Source: Escherichia albertii NBRC 107761 = DSM 17582
GTDB taxonomy: Bacteria; Pseudomonadota; Gammaproteobacteria; Enterobacterales; Enterobacteriaceae
Length of the DNA stretch: 64,000 bases
Direction of reading: 5' to 3'
Assembly (NCBI RefSeq): GCF_000759775.1
Contig: NZ_BBMY01000010.1
Location: 1 to 64,000 of the forward strand
In this document: positions 25,878 through 35,422 of the stretch, one piece after another
Numbering within the stretch: the first letter of the stretch is position 1
Layout of the letters: every line of letters begins with the position of its first letter
Notes under the pieces: generated by a model
Seen by the model: the letters and a program-made list of their open reading frames with translations, nothing else
What the model was told of the DNA's origin: nothing
Databases searched by the model: none
Made by a program: the position numbers and the translations under genes

Positions 25878-27860
25878 TTACCATTGATAACTCACGAAAA
25901 TTTTTCCGCTACGGCCATCCTGCGGGATACCCTGCGGCGACCAGTACTCTTTGTCGAAAGCGTTACCCAACACCAAAGTGGTGGTCATGCCTTTGAGCGC
26001 CTGCTGTCCTTGATAACTGACGTAGAAATCATTCACGCCGTAGCCCGGTTGTTTGCTGTAACTGCTGCTGATATGCGTTGAACGATCGGCAAACGTTCCG
26101 ACCCAGCCGACAGAGAAGCCACTGTGGGCGATTGGAATATTCAGGGTACTGGTGACGGTATCCGGGTTAATAGTAGAGATATATTCCCCGGTATCAGTGT
26201 CTTTGCCGCGAGTACGGTTATAAGCCACATCAAGGCTAAACAGATCTGCGGTATATTTCGTCATCACATCCCAACCCCAGATTTTGGCGTTCGGAACGTT
26301 ATAAAACATGGTTGTCGCCGCCGCGAAATCGACGGTCGTGGAGATATAGTCTTTCGCTTTGGTATCGAAGTAGCTGGCTTTAAATTCCAGGGCATCATTA
26401 GGCAACATCAGGTCATCAAAACGCAGTCCAAAGCCGTACTCCTGCGTTTCGTTAGTTTCCGGGCGTAAGTTCGGGTTTGGCACCCAATAGTTGGTATAGA
26501 AACGACCAATCGAGAAGTGCTTAGAGTCGTTATACATTTCGCCCATCGTCGGAGCGCGGAATGCCTGCGCATATGAGCCAAACACCATCAGCCAGTCGGT
26601 CGGGCTGATAGTCAGCCCCGCACGAGACGACCATTTGTCGGCATCAACATCTTTGTAACCGTCGCTACTACCGCGATAGCTGTCATAACGAGTTCCGCCA
26701 AGCAGGGTAACAGGCAGATCGCGTAAAGTGATCTCATCCTGTAGCCAGCCAGAGCTAAAATCGATTTTTGCCTGAGGGAACCCCGTCGTCGCGCCGCCCG
26801 GATGCTGTTCCTGACGATAATACTCGCCGCCATACGTCAGTAAGTGAGAAGCGAAACTGTCAGCAAACAGAGTAGAGCGGTTTTCCAGCTTACCGCCTTT
26901 TGTCGTCTGTTCACGATATTCGCTGGAACTCCCCGTGTTTTGCGCATTAATACGGACTTCCGACCAGTAAATTTTTGCATCAGCATTTAACCAGTCGTTA
27001 TCCTGTGGGGCGAGTTTATAAGAAAGTTGCGCATCGCGTTGAATCGTTGAACGATTGACCAGCGGATTACTGCTGTCAGAAGCCTCAACGGTCTGTGGAT
27101 TTTTCGGTTCACGCGCGTCGTTATTGTAATAACGCACGGAACCGCTCAGGGCTTGGGCTGAATCAATTTGCCAGGTCCCTTTCGCCAGCATGTTATTGAT
27201 GGCCTCGTCATTCGGTGCCGTCTCTCCGTCGCTCTGGCGTAAATCCCCTCTATCGCGGCTGGACCAGGCCACAATACCATCCAGATTTTCAGTTCGCCCA
27301 AAAGCACTGGCGCCTAACCCCAGGCTGTGATCGCCGGTGCCGCCAGTACCAAAGACACGAAAACCGCTATTTTGCCCTTCCTGCAATAAATCTTTTGCAT
27401 CGACTGTATCGTAGGAGATCACCCCCCCCAGCGCACCGCTGCCATAGAGTAATGCCGAAGGTCCACGAACAATCTCAACGCGTTTGATCAGCGCCGGGTC
27501 GAGGAAAGTTCCATTCAAGTGTCCGGTATCTGTTCCCTGACGAACGCCGTCAACAAGAATCAGCACGCCGCGATGGTCATAGCCACGCATGTTCACATCC
27601 TGGCCGTTCGTCCGCCCGGTGCCGTCAAGGGTAATCCCGGGGACAGAGCGCAATAAATCGGTGGCTGAAGTCGCAGTTTGGTTTTCGGGAGTAGAAGAGT
27701 CGATAACGCTGACCATCATTGGCGCTTCGAAGGAACTTCGGGCATTCCCTGTCGCAGTAACGGTCATTGTTTCAGTGGCAAAAGCACTCATCGGCAAGGT
27801 GGCGGAAATAGCCAGAGACAACAAACTCCAACGCAACGAGGTAAATTGCGGACGTGACAT
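25878..27860 (-). CDS. chuA: ChuA outer-membrane haem/haemoglobin receptor
   Basis: A 660-residue TonB-dependent receptor. The signal peptide ends around residue 28 (MSAFA), followed by the TonB box ETMTVTA. The plug domain spans about 45-160 (TATSATDLLRSVPGITLDG; GALGGVISYDT) and is followed by a 22-strand barrel ending with the aromatic terminal motif (KIFVSYQW). It takes up haem from haemoglobin and is a virulence trait of uropathogenic and enterohaemorrhagic E. coli. Expression is expected to be Fur-repressed and translationally controlled by the thermometer hairpin over its ribosome site. Divergent from chuT. Confidence 0.98.
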   Translation of the reverse strand: MSRPQFTSLRWSLLSLAISATLPMSAFATETMTVTATGNARSSFEAPMMVSVIDSSTPENQTATSATDLLRSVPGITLDGTGRTNGQDVNMRGYDHRGVLILVDGVRQGTDTGHLNGTFLDPALIKRVEIVRGPSALLYGSGALGGVISYDTVDAKDLLQEGQNSGFRVFGTGGTGDHSLGLGASAFGRTENLDGIVAWSSRDRGDLRQSDGETAPNDEAINNMLAKGTWQIDSAQALSGSVRYYNNDAREPKNPQTVEASDSSNPLVNRSTIQRDAQLSYKLAPQDNDWLNADAKIYWSEVRINAQNTGSSSEYREQTTKGGKLENRSTLFADSFASHLLTYGGEYYRQEQHPGGATTGFPQAKIDFSSGWLQDEITLRDLPVTLLGGTRYDSYRGSSDGYKDVDADKWSSRAGLTISPTDWLMVFGSYAQAFRAPTMGEMYNDSKHFSIGRFYTNYWVPNPNLRPETNETQEYGFGLRFDDLMLPNDALEFKASYFDTKAKDYISTTVDFAAATTMFYNVPNAKIWGWDVMTKYTADLFSLDVAYNRTRGKDTDTGEYISTINPDTVTSTLNIPIAHSGFSVGWVGTFADRSTHISSSYSKQPGYGVNDFYVSYQGQQALKGMTTTLVLGNAFDKEYWSPQGIPQDGRSGKIFVSYQW

Positions 27861-27864
27861 AGCG

Positions 27865-27882
27865 ATTCTCCATGAGGAAAAT
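27865..27882 (-). promoter_or_regulatory. FourU-type RNA thermometer over the chuA ribosome site
   Basis: On the minus strand ATTTTCC-tcat-GGAGAAT folds into a 7-pair hairpin in which UUUUCC pairs with the GGAGAA ribosome site, 5 bases before the ATG. This is the FourU arrangement described for shuA/chuA, which opens at host temperature. Seen directly; temperature control is known for the family. Confidence 0.8.
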
Positions 27883-28149
27883 AAAAAATGCTGGCTACCG
27901 GGGTAAAAACCGGGGCGGCTGGCGAAAATAAATTTATATACGATTCAACGCGATAGATTTAATTGCGAGAATTAACTGGCGTTTATATTCCGTGATATCG
28001 CCTGTTATTTCTGACAATTAAGCAAAAGCTCGCCTTTTTTTGTCAGGCAAAGTGACATGCCACGTCTGGAGTGAAGAGTGCTGTGTATTATCCCTGGCAA
28101 AAGCTATTATTTTGTTATTCATATGGGCATGTTTTGTTAAAGCAAGCGT

Positions 28150-28168
28150 GATAATGAGAATTATTATC
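28150..28168 (-). promoter_or_regulatory. Fur box of chuA
   Basis: GATAATGAGAATTATTATC matches the 19-base Fur consensus GATAATGATAATCATTATC at 16 or more positions. It lies about 290 bases upstream of chuA, implying a long leader. The surrounding gap 27883-28642 holds both divergent promoters and no separate gene. Confidence 0.85.
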
Positions 28169-28497
28169 GACCTTTTTTTTATGATCAAGCTTTTTTTTAA
28201 CCGCTATTAGCACAATAAACAGGGGGTTATAAAACCTGTTTATACCTCGTCAACCACTGCGCTCTTGCAATGACTCACCGCCACAACATTGTCACGAAAC
28301 GCTGTCGTTAGCCGCCATAATTTTTCCATCTCTTTGCTCTGTAATCCGCGACAGCTCTGGGATTACACCTTTTTACCACCCTGACATTTAGCCATTGCAA
28401 AATGCGTTAGCTGACGAAGCATTTTGATAAAAATCAAAAAATTCGTTCTTGCTCCCTCTTGCATATTGAACCCGTTGTCGTGTTTTATATATAACTC

Positions 28498-28516
28498 AAA
28501 TGATAATCATGTTCAT
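28498..28516 (+). promoter_or_regulatory. Fur box of the chuTWXYUV operon
   Basis: AAATGATAATCATGTTCAT contains the palindromic Fur core ATGATAATCAT. It lies between a TATATA-rich promoter stretch and chuT, so it argues against the most upstream chuT start. Confidence 0.7.
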
Positions 28517-28642
28517 TCTCAATTTGATAAGAGCTCTCATATGATGCCAAGGATCACCAACCGGCAGTTTCTTTTTTCTCCGTTGACGTTATGTATTTCA
28601 GCGATAACCGTCGCCGTGAAGAACGCGGTAAAACCTCAGCCC

Positions 28643-29467
28643 ATGAAAAAGCTGTTTACGGCTGTACTGGCACTTAGCTGGGCCTTTAGCGCAACGGCAG
28701 CCGAACGTATTGTGGTCGCAGGAGGATCACTGACGGAGTTGATCTACGCGATGGGCGCTGGCGAGCGCATAGTTGGCGTCGATGAAACGACATCTTACCC
28801 CCCGGAAACCGCCCAACTGCCTCATATTGGCTACTGGAAGCAACTGAGCAGCGAAGGCATTTTGTCACTTCGCCCGGATAGCGTAATTACCTGGCAGGAT
28901 GCCGGTCCGCAAATTGTGCTAGACCAACTACGGGCGCAAAAGGTCAACGTTGTTACCTTGCCACGTGTACCAGCAACCCTTGAGCAGATGTACGCCAACA
29001 TTCGCCAACTGGCAAAAACGTTACAGGTCCCTGAACAAGGCGACGCGCTGGTGACACAAATCAATCAACGTCTGGAGCGAGTTCAGCAAAGCGTGGCGGC
29101 AAAAAATACCCCGGTTAAAGCCAGGTTTATACTCTCTGCAGGCGGAAGCGCGCCGCAGGTTGCGGGTAAAAGCAGCGTCGCGGATGCCATTTTGTCGCTT
29201 GCCGGAGCAGAAAACGTCGCAACTCACCAACAGTACAAAAGCTACAGCGCGGAATCGCTGATTGCAGCGAACCCAGAAGTGATTGTCGTGACCTCACAAA
29301 TGGTCGATGGCGATATTAATCGTCTGCGTTCTATTGCCGGAATTACCCACACTGCCGCATGGAAAAACCAGCGCATTATCACCGTTGATCAAAACCTGAT
29401 TCTGGGAATGGGTCCGCGTATTGCTGATGTCGTTGAGTCTTTACACCAGCAGCTTTGGCCGCAATAA
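28643..29467 (+). CDS. chuT: ChuT periplasmic haem-binding protein
   Basis: Haem-binding protein of the ChuTUV ABC importer. From the start chosen here it has 274 residues with a classical signal peptide, MKKLFTAVLALSWAFSATAA. The frame stays open to 28424, and ATGs at 28541/28544 have a better ribosome site, but those starts would put a second hydrophobic segment before the signal peptide. The Fur box at 28498 excludes the longest version. The mature part has the TroA-like pattern (ERIVVAGGSLTELIYAMGAG; IGYWKQLSSEGILSLRPDSV) with a conserved Tyr haem-ligand candidate. First gene of the plus-strand chu operon. Confidence 0.92.
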   Translation: MKKLFTAVLALSWAFSATAAERIVVAGGSLTELIYAMGAGERIVGVDETTSYPPETAQLPHIGYWKQLSSEGILSLRPDSVITWQDAGPQIVLDQLRAQKVNVVTLPRVPATLEQMYANIRQLAKTLQVPEQGDALVTQINQRLERVQQSVAAKNTPVKARFILSAGGSAPQVAGKSSVADAILSLAGAENVATHQQYKSYSAESLIAANPEVIVVTSQMVDGDINRLRSIAGITHTAAWKNQRIITVDQNLILGMGPRIADVVESLHQQLWPQ

Positions 29468-29486
29468 ATGGATTTAAATCAGACGA

Positions 29487-30824
29487 ATGAACACAAATAA
29501 CATCCTGGATCTCACGCCACATTTTGCGTTAGACGGTGACCAGCCATTTAAAGACAGACGCGCTATGATGCCGTTTCGCGGAGCCATTCCGGTCGCCAAA
29601 GAGCAACTGGCACAGACCTGGCAAGAGATGATCAATCAAACGATCTCACCGCGTAAGCGACTGGTTTATTTGCACATTCCTTTTTGCGCGACGCACTGCA
29701 CGTTTTGCGGTTTTTATCAAAACCGTTTTAATGAAGATGCGTGCGCTCATTATACCGACGCCCTGATTCGTGAAATCGAGCTGGAAGCAGACAGCGTATT
29801 ACATCAGTCCGCCCCTATCCACGCGGTCTATTTCGGCGGCGGCACGCCTTCCGCGCTCTCGGCACGCGATTTGGCAAGAATCATCACCACCTTACGAGAA
29901 AAGCTACCGCTGGCGCCGGATTGCGAAATCACCATTGAAGGCCGGGTACTGAATTTTGACGCTGAGCGAATAGACGCTTGCCTTGATGCGGGAGCAAACC
30001 GCTTCTCGATTGGTATTCAGTCCTTTAACAGCAAAATTCGCAAGAAAATGGCACGCACCTCGGATGGCCCAACAGCCATTGCGTTTATGGAAAGCCTGGT
30101 CAAACGTGACCGGGCTGCGGTGGTGTGCGATCTGCTGTTCGGTTTGCCTGGTCAGGATGCGCAAACCTGGGGAGAGGATCTGGCTATCGCTCGCGATATC
30201 GGTCTCGACGGTGTTGATCTCTACGCGCTCAATGTCCTTCCCAATACGCCACTGGGCAAAGCCGTGGAAAATGGGCGCACTATCGTGCCCTCTCCGGCAG
30301 AACGTCGCGATCTCTACCTGCAAGGGTGTGATTTTATGGACGATGCCGGCTGGCGTTGTATCAGTAACAGCCACTGGGGCCGTACCACACGCGAACGCAA
30401 TCTCTATAACCTGCTGATTAAACAAGGAGCCGATTGTCTGGCCTTTGGTTCCGGCGCTGGCGGTTCGATTAATGGTTACTCCTGGATGAATGAGCGCAAC
30501 CTGCAGAGCTGGCATGAATCCGTCGCGGCAGGTCAAAAACCGTTGATGATGATGATGCGCGCCGCCGAACGTAATGCGCAGTGGCGTCACACTTTGCAGT
30601 CGGGTATTGAAACCGCGCGTGTACCGCTGGATGAACTTACGCCACATGCCGAAAAACTCGCCCCGTTACTGACCCAATGGCACCAAAAAGGCTTAAGCCG
30701 CGATGCTTCAACTTGCCTGCGGTTGACCAATGAAGGTCGTTTCTGGGCAAGCAATATTTTGCAGTCTCTTAATGAACTGATTCAGGTACTTAATGCGCCA
30801 GCGATTGCGCATGAAAAACCATAA
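29487..30824 (+). CDS. chuW: ChuW anaerobilin synthase (radical SAM)
   Basis: A 445-residue radical SAM methyltransferase related to HemN that opens haem without oxygen to form anaerobilin and free iron. The iron-sulfur motif CATHCTFC has cysteines at residues 67, 71 and 74, followed by the HemN-like YFGGGTPSAL block. It complements the oxygen-dependent ChuS. It starts 19 bases after chuT and ends 12 before chuX. Confidence 0.96.
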   Translation: MNTNNILDLTPHFALDGDQPFKDRRAMMPFRGAIPVAKEQLAQTWQEMINQTISPRKRLVYLHIPFCATHCTFCGFYQNRFNEDACAHYTDALIREIELEADSVLHQSAPIHAVYFGGGTPSALSARDLARIITTLREKLPLAPDCEITIEGRVLNFDAERIDACLDAGANRFSIGIQSFNSKIRKKMARTSDGPTAIAFMESLVKRDRAAVVCDLLFGLPGQDAQTWGEDLAIARDIGLDGVDLYALNVLPNTPLGKAVENGRTIVPSPAERRDLYLQGCDFMDDAGWRCISNSHWGRTTRERNLYNLLIKQGADCLAFGSGAGGSINGYSWMNERNLQSWHESVAAGQKPLMMMMRAAERNAQWRHTLQSGIETARVPLDELTPHAEKLAPLLTQWHQKGLSRDASTCLRLTNEGRFWASNILQSLNELIQVLNAPAIAHEKP

Positions 30825-30836
30825 CAGGAGTAATTT

Positions 30837-31331
30837 ATGAGCCATGTCTCGTTACAGGAATTTTTGAAAACGGAACCGGACGGTACGCTGGAAGCGGTTG
30901 CCGAACAATACAACACCACATTGCTGGAGGTAGTGAAAAATCTCCCCTCCTCTACTGTTGTGTCTGGCGATAAATTCGACACCATCTGGGATACCGTCTG
31001 CGAATGGGGCAAGGTCACCACGCTGGTGCATACTGCCGATGTGATCCTCGAATTTAGCGGCGAACTGCCTTCAGGTTTTCATCGCCACGGCTATTTCAAC
31101 CTGCGTGGAAAACATGGCATGTCCGGGCATATCAAGGCAGAAAATTGCACGCATATTGCCCTGGTCGAACGTAAATTTATGGGTATGGACACCGCATCCA
31201 TTCTCTTTTTCAACAAAGAAGGCAGCGCGATGCTAAAAATTTTCCTTGGCCGCGATGACCATCGCCAACTGCTGAATGATCAAGTTAACGCTTTCCATTC
31301 ACTGGCTGCGTCTCTGAAGGAAGAAGCCTGA
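30837..31331 (+). CDS. chuX: ChuX haem-binding protein
   Basis: A 164-residue cytoplasmic haem carrier of the ChuX/HutX family, thought to deliver haem to or receive products from the breakdown enzymes. Core pattern FHRHGYFNLRGKHGMSGHI and FMGMDTASILFFNKEGSAMLKIFLGRD. An AGGAG site lies before the ATG. The stop overlaps the chuY start by one base. Confidence 0.95.
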   Translation: MSHVSLQEFLKTEPDGTLEAVAEQYNTTLLEVVKNLPSSTVVSGDKFDTIWDTVCEWGKVTTLVHTADVILEFSGELPSGFHRHGYFNLRGKHGMSGHIKAENCTHIALVERKFMGMDTASILFFNKEGSAMLKIFLGRDDHRQLLNDQVNAFHSLAASLKEEA

Positions 31332-31954
31332 TGGCACCGTGGCTACTCTTTGGCGCAGGTGGAAAAGGCGTCGGCGCCAGAACCCTTGAGCTGGCGCTGA
31401 CGGAACAACGCCCGCTCATTGCTGTCGTTCGCCATGCCGATACCGCGACGAAACTGGCGCAACAAGGCGTGCAGGTTTTTACTGGCGACGCCTGTGATGC
31501 CAGCGTGGTCGCGGCGGCCTGCCGTGCGGCTGGCCCGCAAGCGCTTGCCATCTCAACAATGGGCGGCGCTCAGGATTATCTGGCCCACAGAACGGTGATC
31601 GATGAGGCCGAAAAAGCAGGCATCACACGCATGATTCTGGTGACGTCACTGGGCTGTGGCGATAGCTGGTCATTTTTATCGGATCGCGCTAAAGCCGCGT
31701 TTGGTCAGGCGGTACGGGAAAAAACTCTGGCGGAAAGCTGGTTGCAAACCAGCCAGCTTGACTATGCGATTCTCCGTCCCGGAGGCCTGCTTGATGGTGC
31801 GGCAACGGGCAAGGCGCTACGCATACAAAATCAGGAATGTCATGGTTTTGTCCGTCGTGCCGATGTCGCCATGCATATTCATGAACTGGCAAACGCGCCA
31901 GCACTCAACAAGCAGATCTACAGTCTGATTGAACCAGGCCTGAAACCGGCGTAA
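31331..31954 (+). CDS. chuY: ChuY anaerobilin reductase
   Basis: A 207-residue NAD(P)-binding protein of the NmrA/biliverdin-reductase-like short-chain family that reduces the tetrapyrrole product of ChuW. The N-terminal Rossmann motif is FGAGGKGVGARTLELAL (about 6-22). Coupled to chuX by a one-base overlap (TGATG). Confidence 0.94.
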   Translation: MAPWLLFGAGGKGVGARTLELALTEQRPLIAVVRHADTATKLAQQGVQVFTGDACDASVVAAACRAAGPQALAISTMGGAQDYLAHRTVIDEAEKAGITRMILVTSLGCGDSWSFLSDRAKAAFGQAVREKTLAESWLQTSQLDYAILRPGGLLDGAATGKALRIQNQECHGFVRRADVAMHIHELANAPALNKQIYSLIEPGLKPA

Positions 31955-32004
31955 TGCCATGCGGCGCGGAAGCTCCGTGCCGCAACGTCATAGTGGAGTT
32001 TTGC

Positions 32005-32997
32005 GTGCTCAAGGATTCACTCTCTTCCGCCAGGGTCTTGATGGGGCTATCACTATTATTGCTTGCCCTGGTGCTGTTCGGCGCCAGTCAGGGAGCATTA
32101 AAAATCAGTTTTAACGCCCTGTTTGATGAGGAATATCGCGATATCTGGCTCAATATTCGTCTGCCTCGGGTTTTACTGGCGGTGCTGGTAGGCGCGGCGT
32201 TGGCAACTGCCGGGGTGATTATGCAGGGGCTTTTTCGCAACCCAATGGCTGACCCTGGCTTACTCGGCGTCAGCAGCGGTTCTGCATTAATGGTTGGCGT
32301 GGCAATTGTGCTGCCTTTTTCTTTTCCGGTAGTGCTGGTGCTGTATGAACAGATGGTTTTTGCCATCGCCGGAAGTTTAGTAGTCTGTACCATCATTTTT
32401 CTCATTACGCAGCGCCATCGCGATGGCAGCATGATGCAATTGTTACTGACCGGTATTGCTATCAATGCCCTGTGCGGCGCGGCGATCGGCGTGCTGAGTT
32501 ATATAGGCGATGAGCAGCAACTGCGGCAACTGACGTTGTGGATGATGGGTAATCTCGGCCAAGCGCAATGGCCAACATTACTGGTCGCCAGCTCATTCAT
32601 TCTGCCAGCGATTATGGCGACAACCTGTCTCGCCGGAACGCTGAATTTACTCCAGCTTGGTGATGAAGAAGCCCACTACCTCGGCGTGAACGTTAAACGT
32701 AAACGCCAGCAATTACTGTTAGTGAGCTCACTGCTCGTTGGCGCTGCCGTATCGGTAAGCGGAATTATCGGCTTTATTGGCCTGGTGATCCCGCATCTGA
32801 TTCGCATGACTACCGGGGCAAATCACCGCTGGCTAATCCCTTGCTCCGCCCTCGCCGGAGCCTGTTTATTGCTGATGGCAGACACACTCGCCCGCACGCT
32901 GGTACAGCCAGCAGAAATGCCCGTGGGACTCTTAACCAGCCTGCTTGGCGGCCCGTATTTTATGTGGTTGATTCTGCGCAACCGGAGGACGTCATGA
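32005..32997 (+). CDS. chuU: ChuU haem ABC transporter permease
   Basis: A 330-residue inner-membrane permease of the BtuC/FecCD family with about ten membrane helices; the coupling motif is GADEEA-like ([11 protein letters not shown]), followed by the [12 protein letters not shown] block. The start is GTG at 32005 with a GGAG site, consistent with the usual 330-residue length; the frame extends 17 codons further up without support. Its TGA overlaps the chuV ATG (ATGA). Confidence 0.94.
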   Translation: MLKDSLSSARVLMGLSLLLLALVLFGASQGALKISFNALFDEEYRDIWLNIRLPRVLLAVLVGAALATAGVIMQGLFRNPMADPGLLGVSSGSALMVGVAIVLPFSFPVVLVLYEQMVFAIAGSLVVCTIIFLITQRHRDGSMMQLLLTGIAINALCGAAIGVLSYIGDEQQLRQLTLWMMGNLGQAQWPTLLVASSFILPAIMATTCLAGTLNLLQLGDEEAHYLGVNVKRKRQQLLLVSSLLVGAAVSVSGIIGFIGLVIPHLIRMTTGANHRWLIPCSALAGACLLLMADTLARTLVQPAEMPVGLLTSLLGGPYFMWLILRNRRTS

Positions 32998-33764
32998 TCA
33001 GCGCCAGGAATCTGGTTTATAGCCTTCAGGGGCGGCGTCTGACTGATAATGTCTCGCTGACTTTTCCCGGCGGGGAAATTGTTGCCATTCTCGGCCCTAA
33101 TGGCGCGGGAAAATCTACGCTGCTTCGCCAGTTAACCGGCTATCTTCAACCGGATAGCGGTGAATGTCGGTTGTTTAATAAGCCATTAAATGAATGGTCA
33201 ATCACTGAACTGGCAAAACACCGGGCCGTGATGCGTCAGAATAGCCATATGGCATTTCCATTCAGCGTACAGGAAGTGATCCAGATGGGGCGGCATCCGC
33301 ATCGTACGGATGTTCAGCGTGACGAAACTACGCAGATAATGGCGTTATGCGACTGTCAGGCGCTGGCACACCGCGACTACCGGCAATTATCTGGCGGTGA
33401 ACAACAGCGTGTACAATTGGCGCGCCTGCTGGTGCAACTCTGGGAACCCACTCCCTCACCGAAATGGTTATTTCTTGATGAACCGACATCGGCACTGGAT
33501 ATTCACCATCAACAGCATCTGTTTCGTTTATTACGCCAGTTAGTTCACGAGCGACAGTTTAATGTTTGCTGCGTATTGCACGATCTTAATCTCGCCGCCC
33601 GTTATGCTGACCGTGTTGTATTGATGCAAAAAGGCAGGGTTGTCGCAGAGGGTAAACCACAGGATGTGTTGACCCAGCAAACACTGACAATGCTCTATGG
33701 CGCGGATATTACGGTATTAAGCGATTCCGCCAATGATTCGCCGCTGATCATTCTCGATCGTTAA
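32994..33764 (+). CDS. chuV: ChuV haem ABC transporter ATPase
   Basis: A 256-residue ATPase (HmuV family) that drives the ChuTU importer. Walker [10 protein letters not shown] (about 36-44), signature LSGGEQQRV, Walker [13 protein letters not shown] and the H-loop histidine (VLHDLNLA) are all present. The start at 32994 overlaps the chuU stop. Last gene of the operon, followed by a hairpin shared with convergent hdeB. Confidence 0.96.
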   Translation: MISARNLVYSLQGRRLTDNVSLTFPGGEIVAILGPNGAGKSTLLRQLTGYLQPDSGECRLFNKPLNEWSITELAKHRAVMRQNSHMAFPFSVQEVIQMGRHPHRTDVQRDETTQIMALCDCQALAHRDYRQLSGGEQQRVQLARLLVQLWEPTPSPKWLFLDEPTSALDIHHQQHLFRLLRQLVHERQFNVCCVLHDLNLAARYADRVVLMQKGRVVAEGKPQDVLTQQTLTMLYGADITVLSDSANDSPLIILDR

Positions 33765-33772
33765 ATACAAAA

Positions 33773-33803
33773 GGAGCAACAAGATGTCTCAACTTGCTGC
33801 TCC
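33773..33803. terminator. Hairpin between convergent chuV and hdeB
   Basis: GGAGCAACAAG / CTTGCTGCTCC inverted repeat with one mismatch and a 9-base loop, with A-rich and T-rich flanks. Probably ends transcription from both sides. Confidence 0.7.
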
Positions 33804-33820
33804 CTTTGGTTTCATTTCTA

Positions 33821-34147
33821 TTAATTTGGCAGGACATTGGCCAAATTATCTTTGAAGGAATACAAATTTTTCTGCGGGTTTTTCTTACAATATTCGATCA
33901 CTTTGGGGATCTGAGTCAGGTCAGTTTCATTTAAGGTTACCGTATCGCCGCCTTTATAAACCGTTTCTTCATGCAGCATCCACCATGCAACAGGCGTCAT
34001 CGCTTTTGGATTCAGGTCAATAAACTCCTGGCAGGTCATATCTTTAGCGGATTCATTAGCAGCCAGTACTGATTGCGCATTAGCCAGTGACAATGCTGCT
34101 ACAGCGCCAATAAAAACAATGGCTTTACGTAGAGATGAAATATTCAT
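33821..34147 (-). CDS. hdeB: HdeB periplasmic acid chaperone
   Basis: A 108-residue periplasmic chaperone with a signal peptide ending ANAQSVLA (about 22-29). The mature protein has the two cysteines (MTCQEF, EYCKKN) that form the fold-holding disulfide. It prevents aggregation of periplasmic proteins at mildly acidic pH. Second gene of hdeAB. In K-12 yhiD follows; here the chu locus does. Confidence 0.96.
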   Translation of the reverse strand: MNISSLRKAIVFIGAVAALSLANAQSVLAANESAKDMTCQEFIDLNPKAMTPVAWWMLHEETVYKGGDTVTLNETDLTQIPKVIEYCKKNPQKNLYSFKDNLANVLPN

Positions 34148-34262
34148 TTTGCAACCTATTCGTCAACGCATATATGTACGAACAGGAGGATTACTTATAT
34201 TTGGAAAAGCAATCCTCTGTTGTTTAACACATAAGGAAATACGGCTTTATGCATTCCCGGAA

Positions 34263-34598
34263 TTACATATCTTTCTTAATCTTGTCCCATTCGCCTTTAA
34301 CTTTATCTTTAAAGTTGGCTTTTTTATCCTGGTTACAAGCCTGGATAATAGCAGGCGTTGCCGTGGCAATACCCTGAACATCTAAAACCGCATCTTCTGG
34401 TTTATCTTTATTGTTTAATGCTTCAGCATAACCGACTGCGGTTGGCTGGAAGGATTCGTCCACAGCCAGGAAATCTTCACAGGTCCAGGAGTTGACAGGT
34501 TTTTTGTTATCAACAGCTGCTTTTTGCGCATCCGCTGCATTGCTCACAACTGGCAGAAGAAGCAGGCCACCAAGAATAACGCCTAATGCTTTTTTCAT
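34263..34598 (-). CDS. hdeA: HdeA periplasmic acid chaperone
   Basis: A 111-residue protein with the signal peptide MKKALGVILGGLLLLPVVSNA and a mature domain with the conserved disulfide pair (SWTCEDF, IQACNQD). It dissociates and partly unfolds below pH 3 to bind periplasmic clients. The promoter region shared with hdeD holds a GAD-box-like sequence. Operon hdeA-hdeB. Confidence 0.97.
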   Translation of the reverse strand: MKKALGVILGGLLLLPVVSNAADAQKAAVDNKKPVNSWTCEDFLAVDESFQPTAVGYAEALNNKDKPEDAVLDVQGIATATPAIIQACNQDKKANFKDKVKGEWDKIKKDM

Positions 34599-34756
34599 CG
34601 TAATATCCTCAACTATAAAGTGAAAGAGCCGTCACGAATCAATTTCGACACTGAGGTTATAACCTGGTTTTCTGGGTATGTCATGTTAAGACAAAATATC
34701 AAAATCAGATATTTTTATTTTAATACAAAGAGTTACATAGACGTCAGATACATTAA

Positions 34757-34776
34757 TTAGGAAATTTTTATTAAAT
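34757..34776. promoter_or_regulatory. GAD-box-like site between hdeA and hdeD
   Basis: TTAGGAAATTTTTATTAAAT matches the GadE-binding GAD box (TTAGGATTTTGTTATTTAAA) at 15 or so of 20 positions. Its place between two GadE-regulated transcripts supports function. Confidence 0.6.
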
Positions 34777-34852
34777 CGACTACATTCTTAGATGCATTTT
34801 TGGCATAGATTGATAGCAGGGGTTTTCTTCTTAAATTCGTAGGGGTGGTTCT

Positions 34853-35422
34853 ATGTTATATATAGACAAGGCAACTATTTTGAAATTTGATCTGGATATG
34901 CTTAAAAAACATCGGAGAGCAATCCAGTTTATTGCGGTACTGCTGTTTATTGTCGGTTTACTGTGTATCAGTTTTCCGTTCATTTCTGGAGATATCCTTA
35001 GCACGGTCGTCGGCGCATTATTGATCTGCTCGGGAATTGCGCTGATTGTTGGTTTATTCAACAACCGTAGCCATAATTTTTGGCCGGTATTATCAGGTTT
35101 CCTCGTTGCTGTCGCCTATTTACTCATCGGCTATTTTTTCATCCGTGCGCCAGAACTGGGCATTTTTGCTATTGCAGCATTTATCGCAGGGTTGTTCTGT
35201 GTAGCGGGGATTATTCGTCTGATGAGCTGGTATCGCCAGCGTTCAGCTAAAGGTAGCTGGCTACAATTCGTCATTGGTGTGCTGGATATCATCATTGCCT
35301 GGATATTTCTTGGCGCGACCCCCATGGTTTCTGTAACGCTGGTTTCAACTCTGGTAGGGATCGAGCTGATATTTAGTGCTGCCAGTTTGTTTAGCTTCGC
35401 CAGTTTGTTCGTGAAAAAATAA
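34853..35422 (+). CDS. hdeD: HdeD acid-resistance membrane protein
   Basis: A 189-residue inner-membrane protein with about six helices (DUF308 fold), needed for acid resistance at high cell density. Sequence is close to K-12 HdeD. Divergent from hdeAB. A large stem (CGCCTCATA / TATGAGGCG, 35459-35491) follows and may end the transcript. Confidence 0.95.
   Translation: MLYIDKATILKFDLDMLKKHRRAIQFIAVLLFIVGLLCISFPFISGDILSTVVGALLICSGIALIVGLFNNRSHNFWPVLSGFLVAVAYLLIGYFFIRAPELGIFAIAAFIAGLFCVAGIIRLMSWYRQRSAKGSWLQFVIGVLDIIIAWIFLGATPMVSVTLVSTLVGIELIFSAASLFSFASLFVKK

Noticed and set aside
28424..28642. Longer chuT start at 28424
   Set aside because: It would place the Fur box and promoter region inside the gene and add a second hydrophobic segment before the signal peptide.
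29904..30647. 247-codon minus-strand frame over chuW
   Set aside because: Shadow of chuW; no ribosome site or family resemblance.
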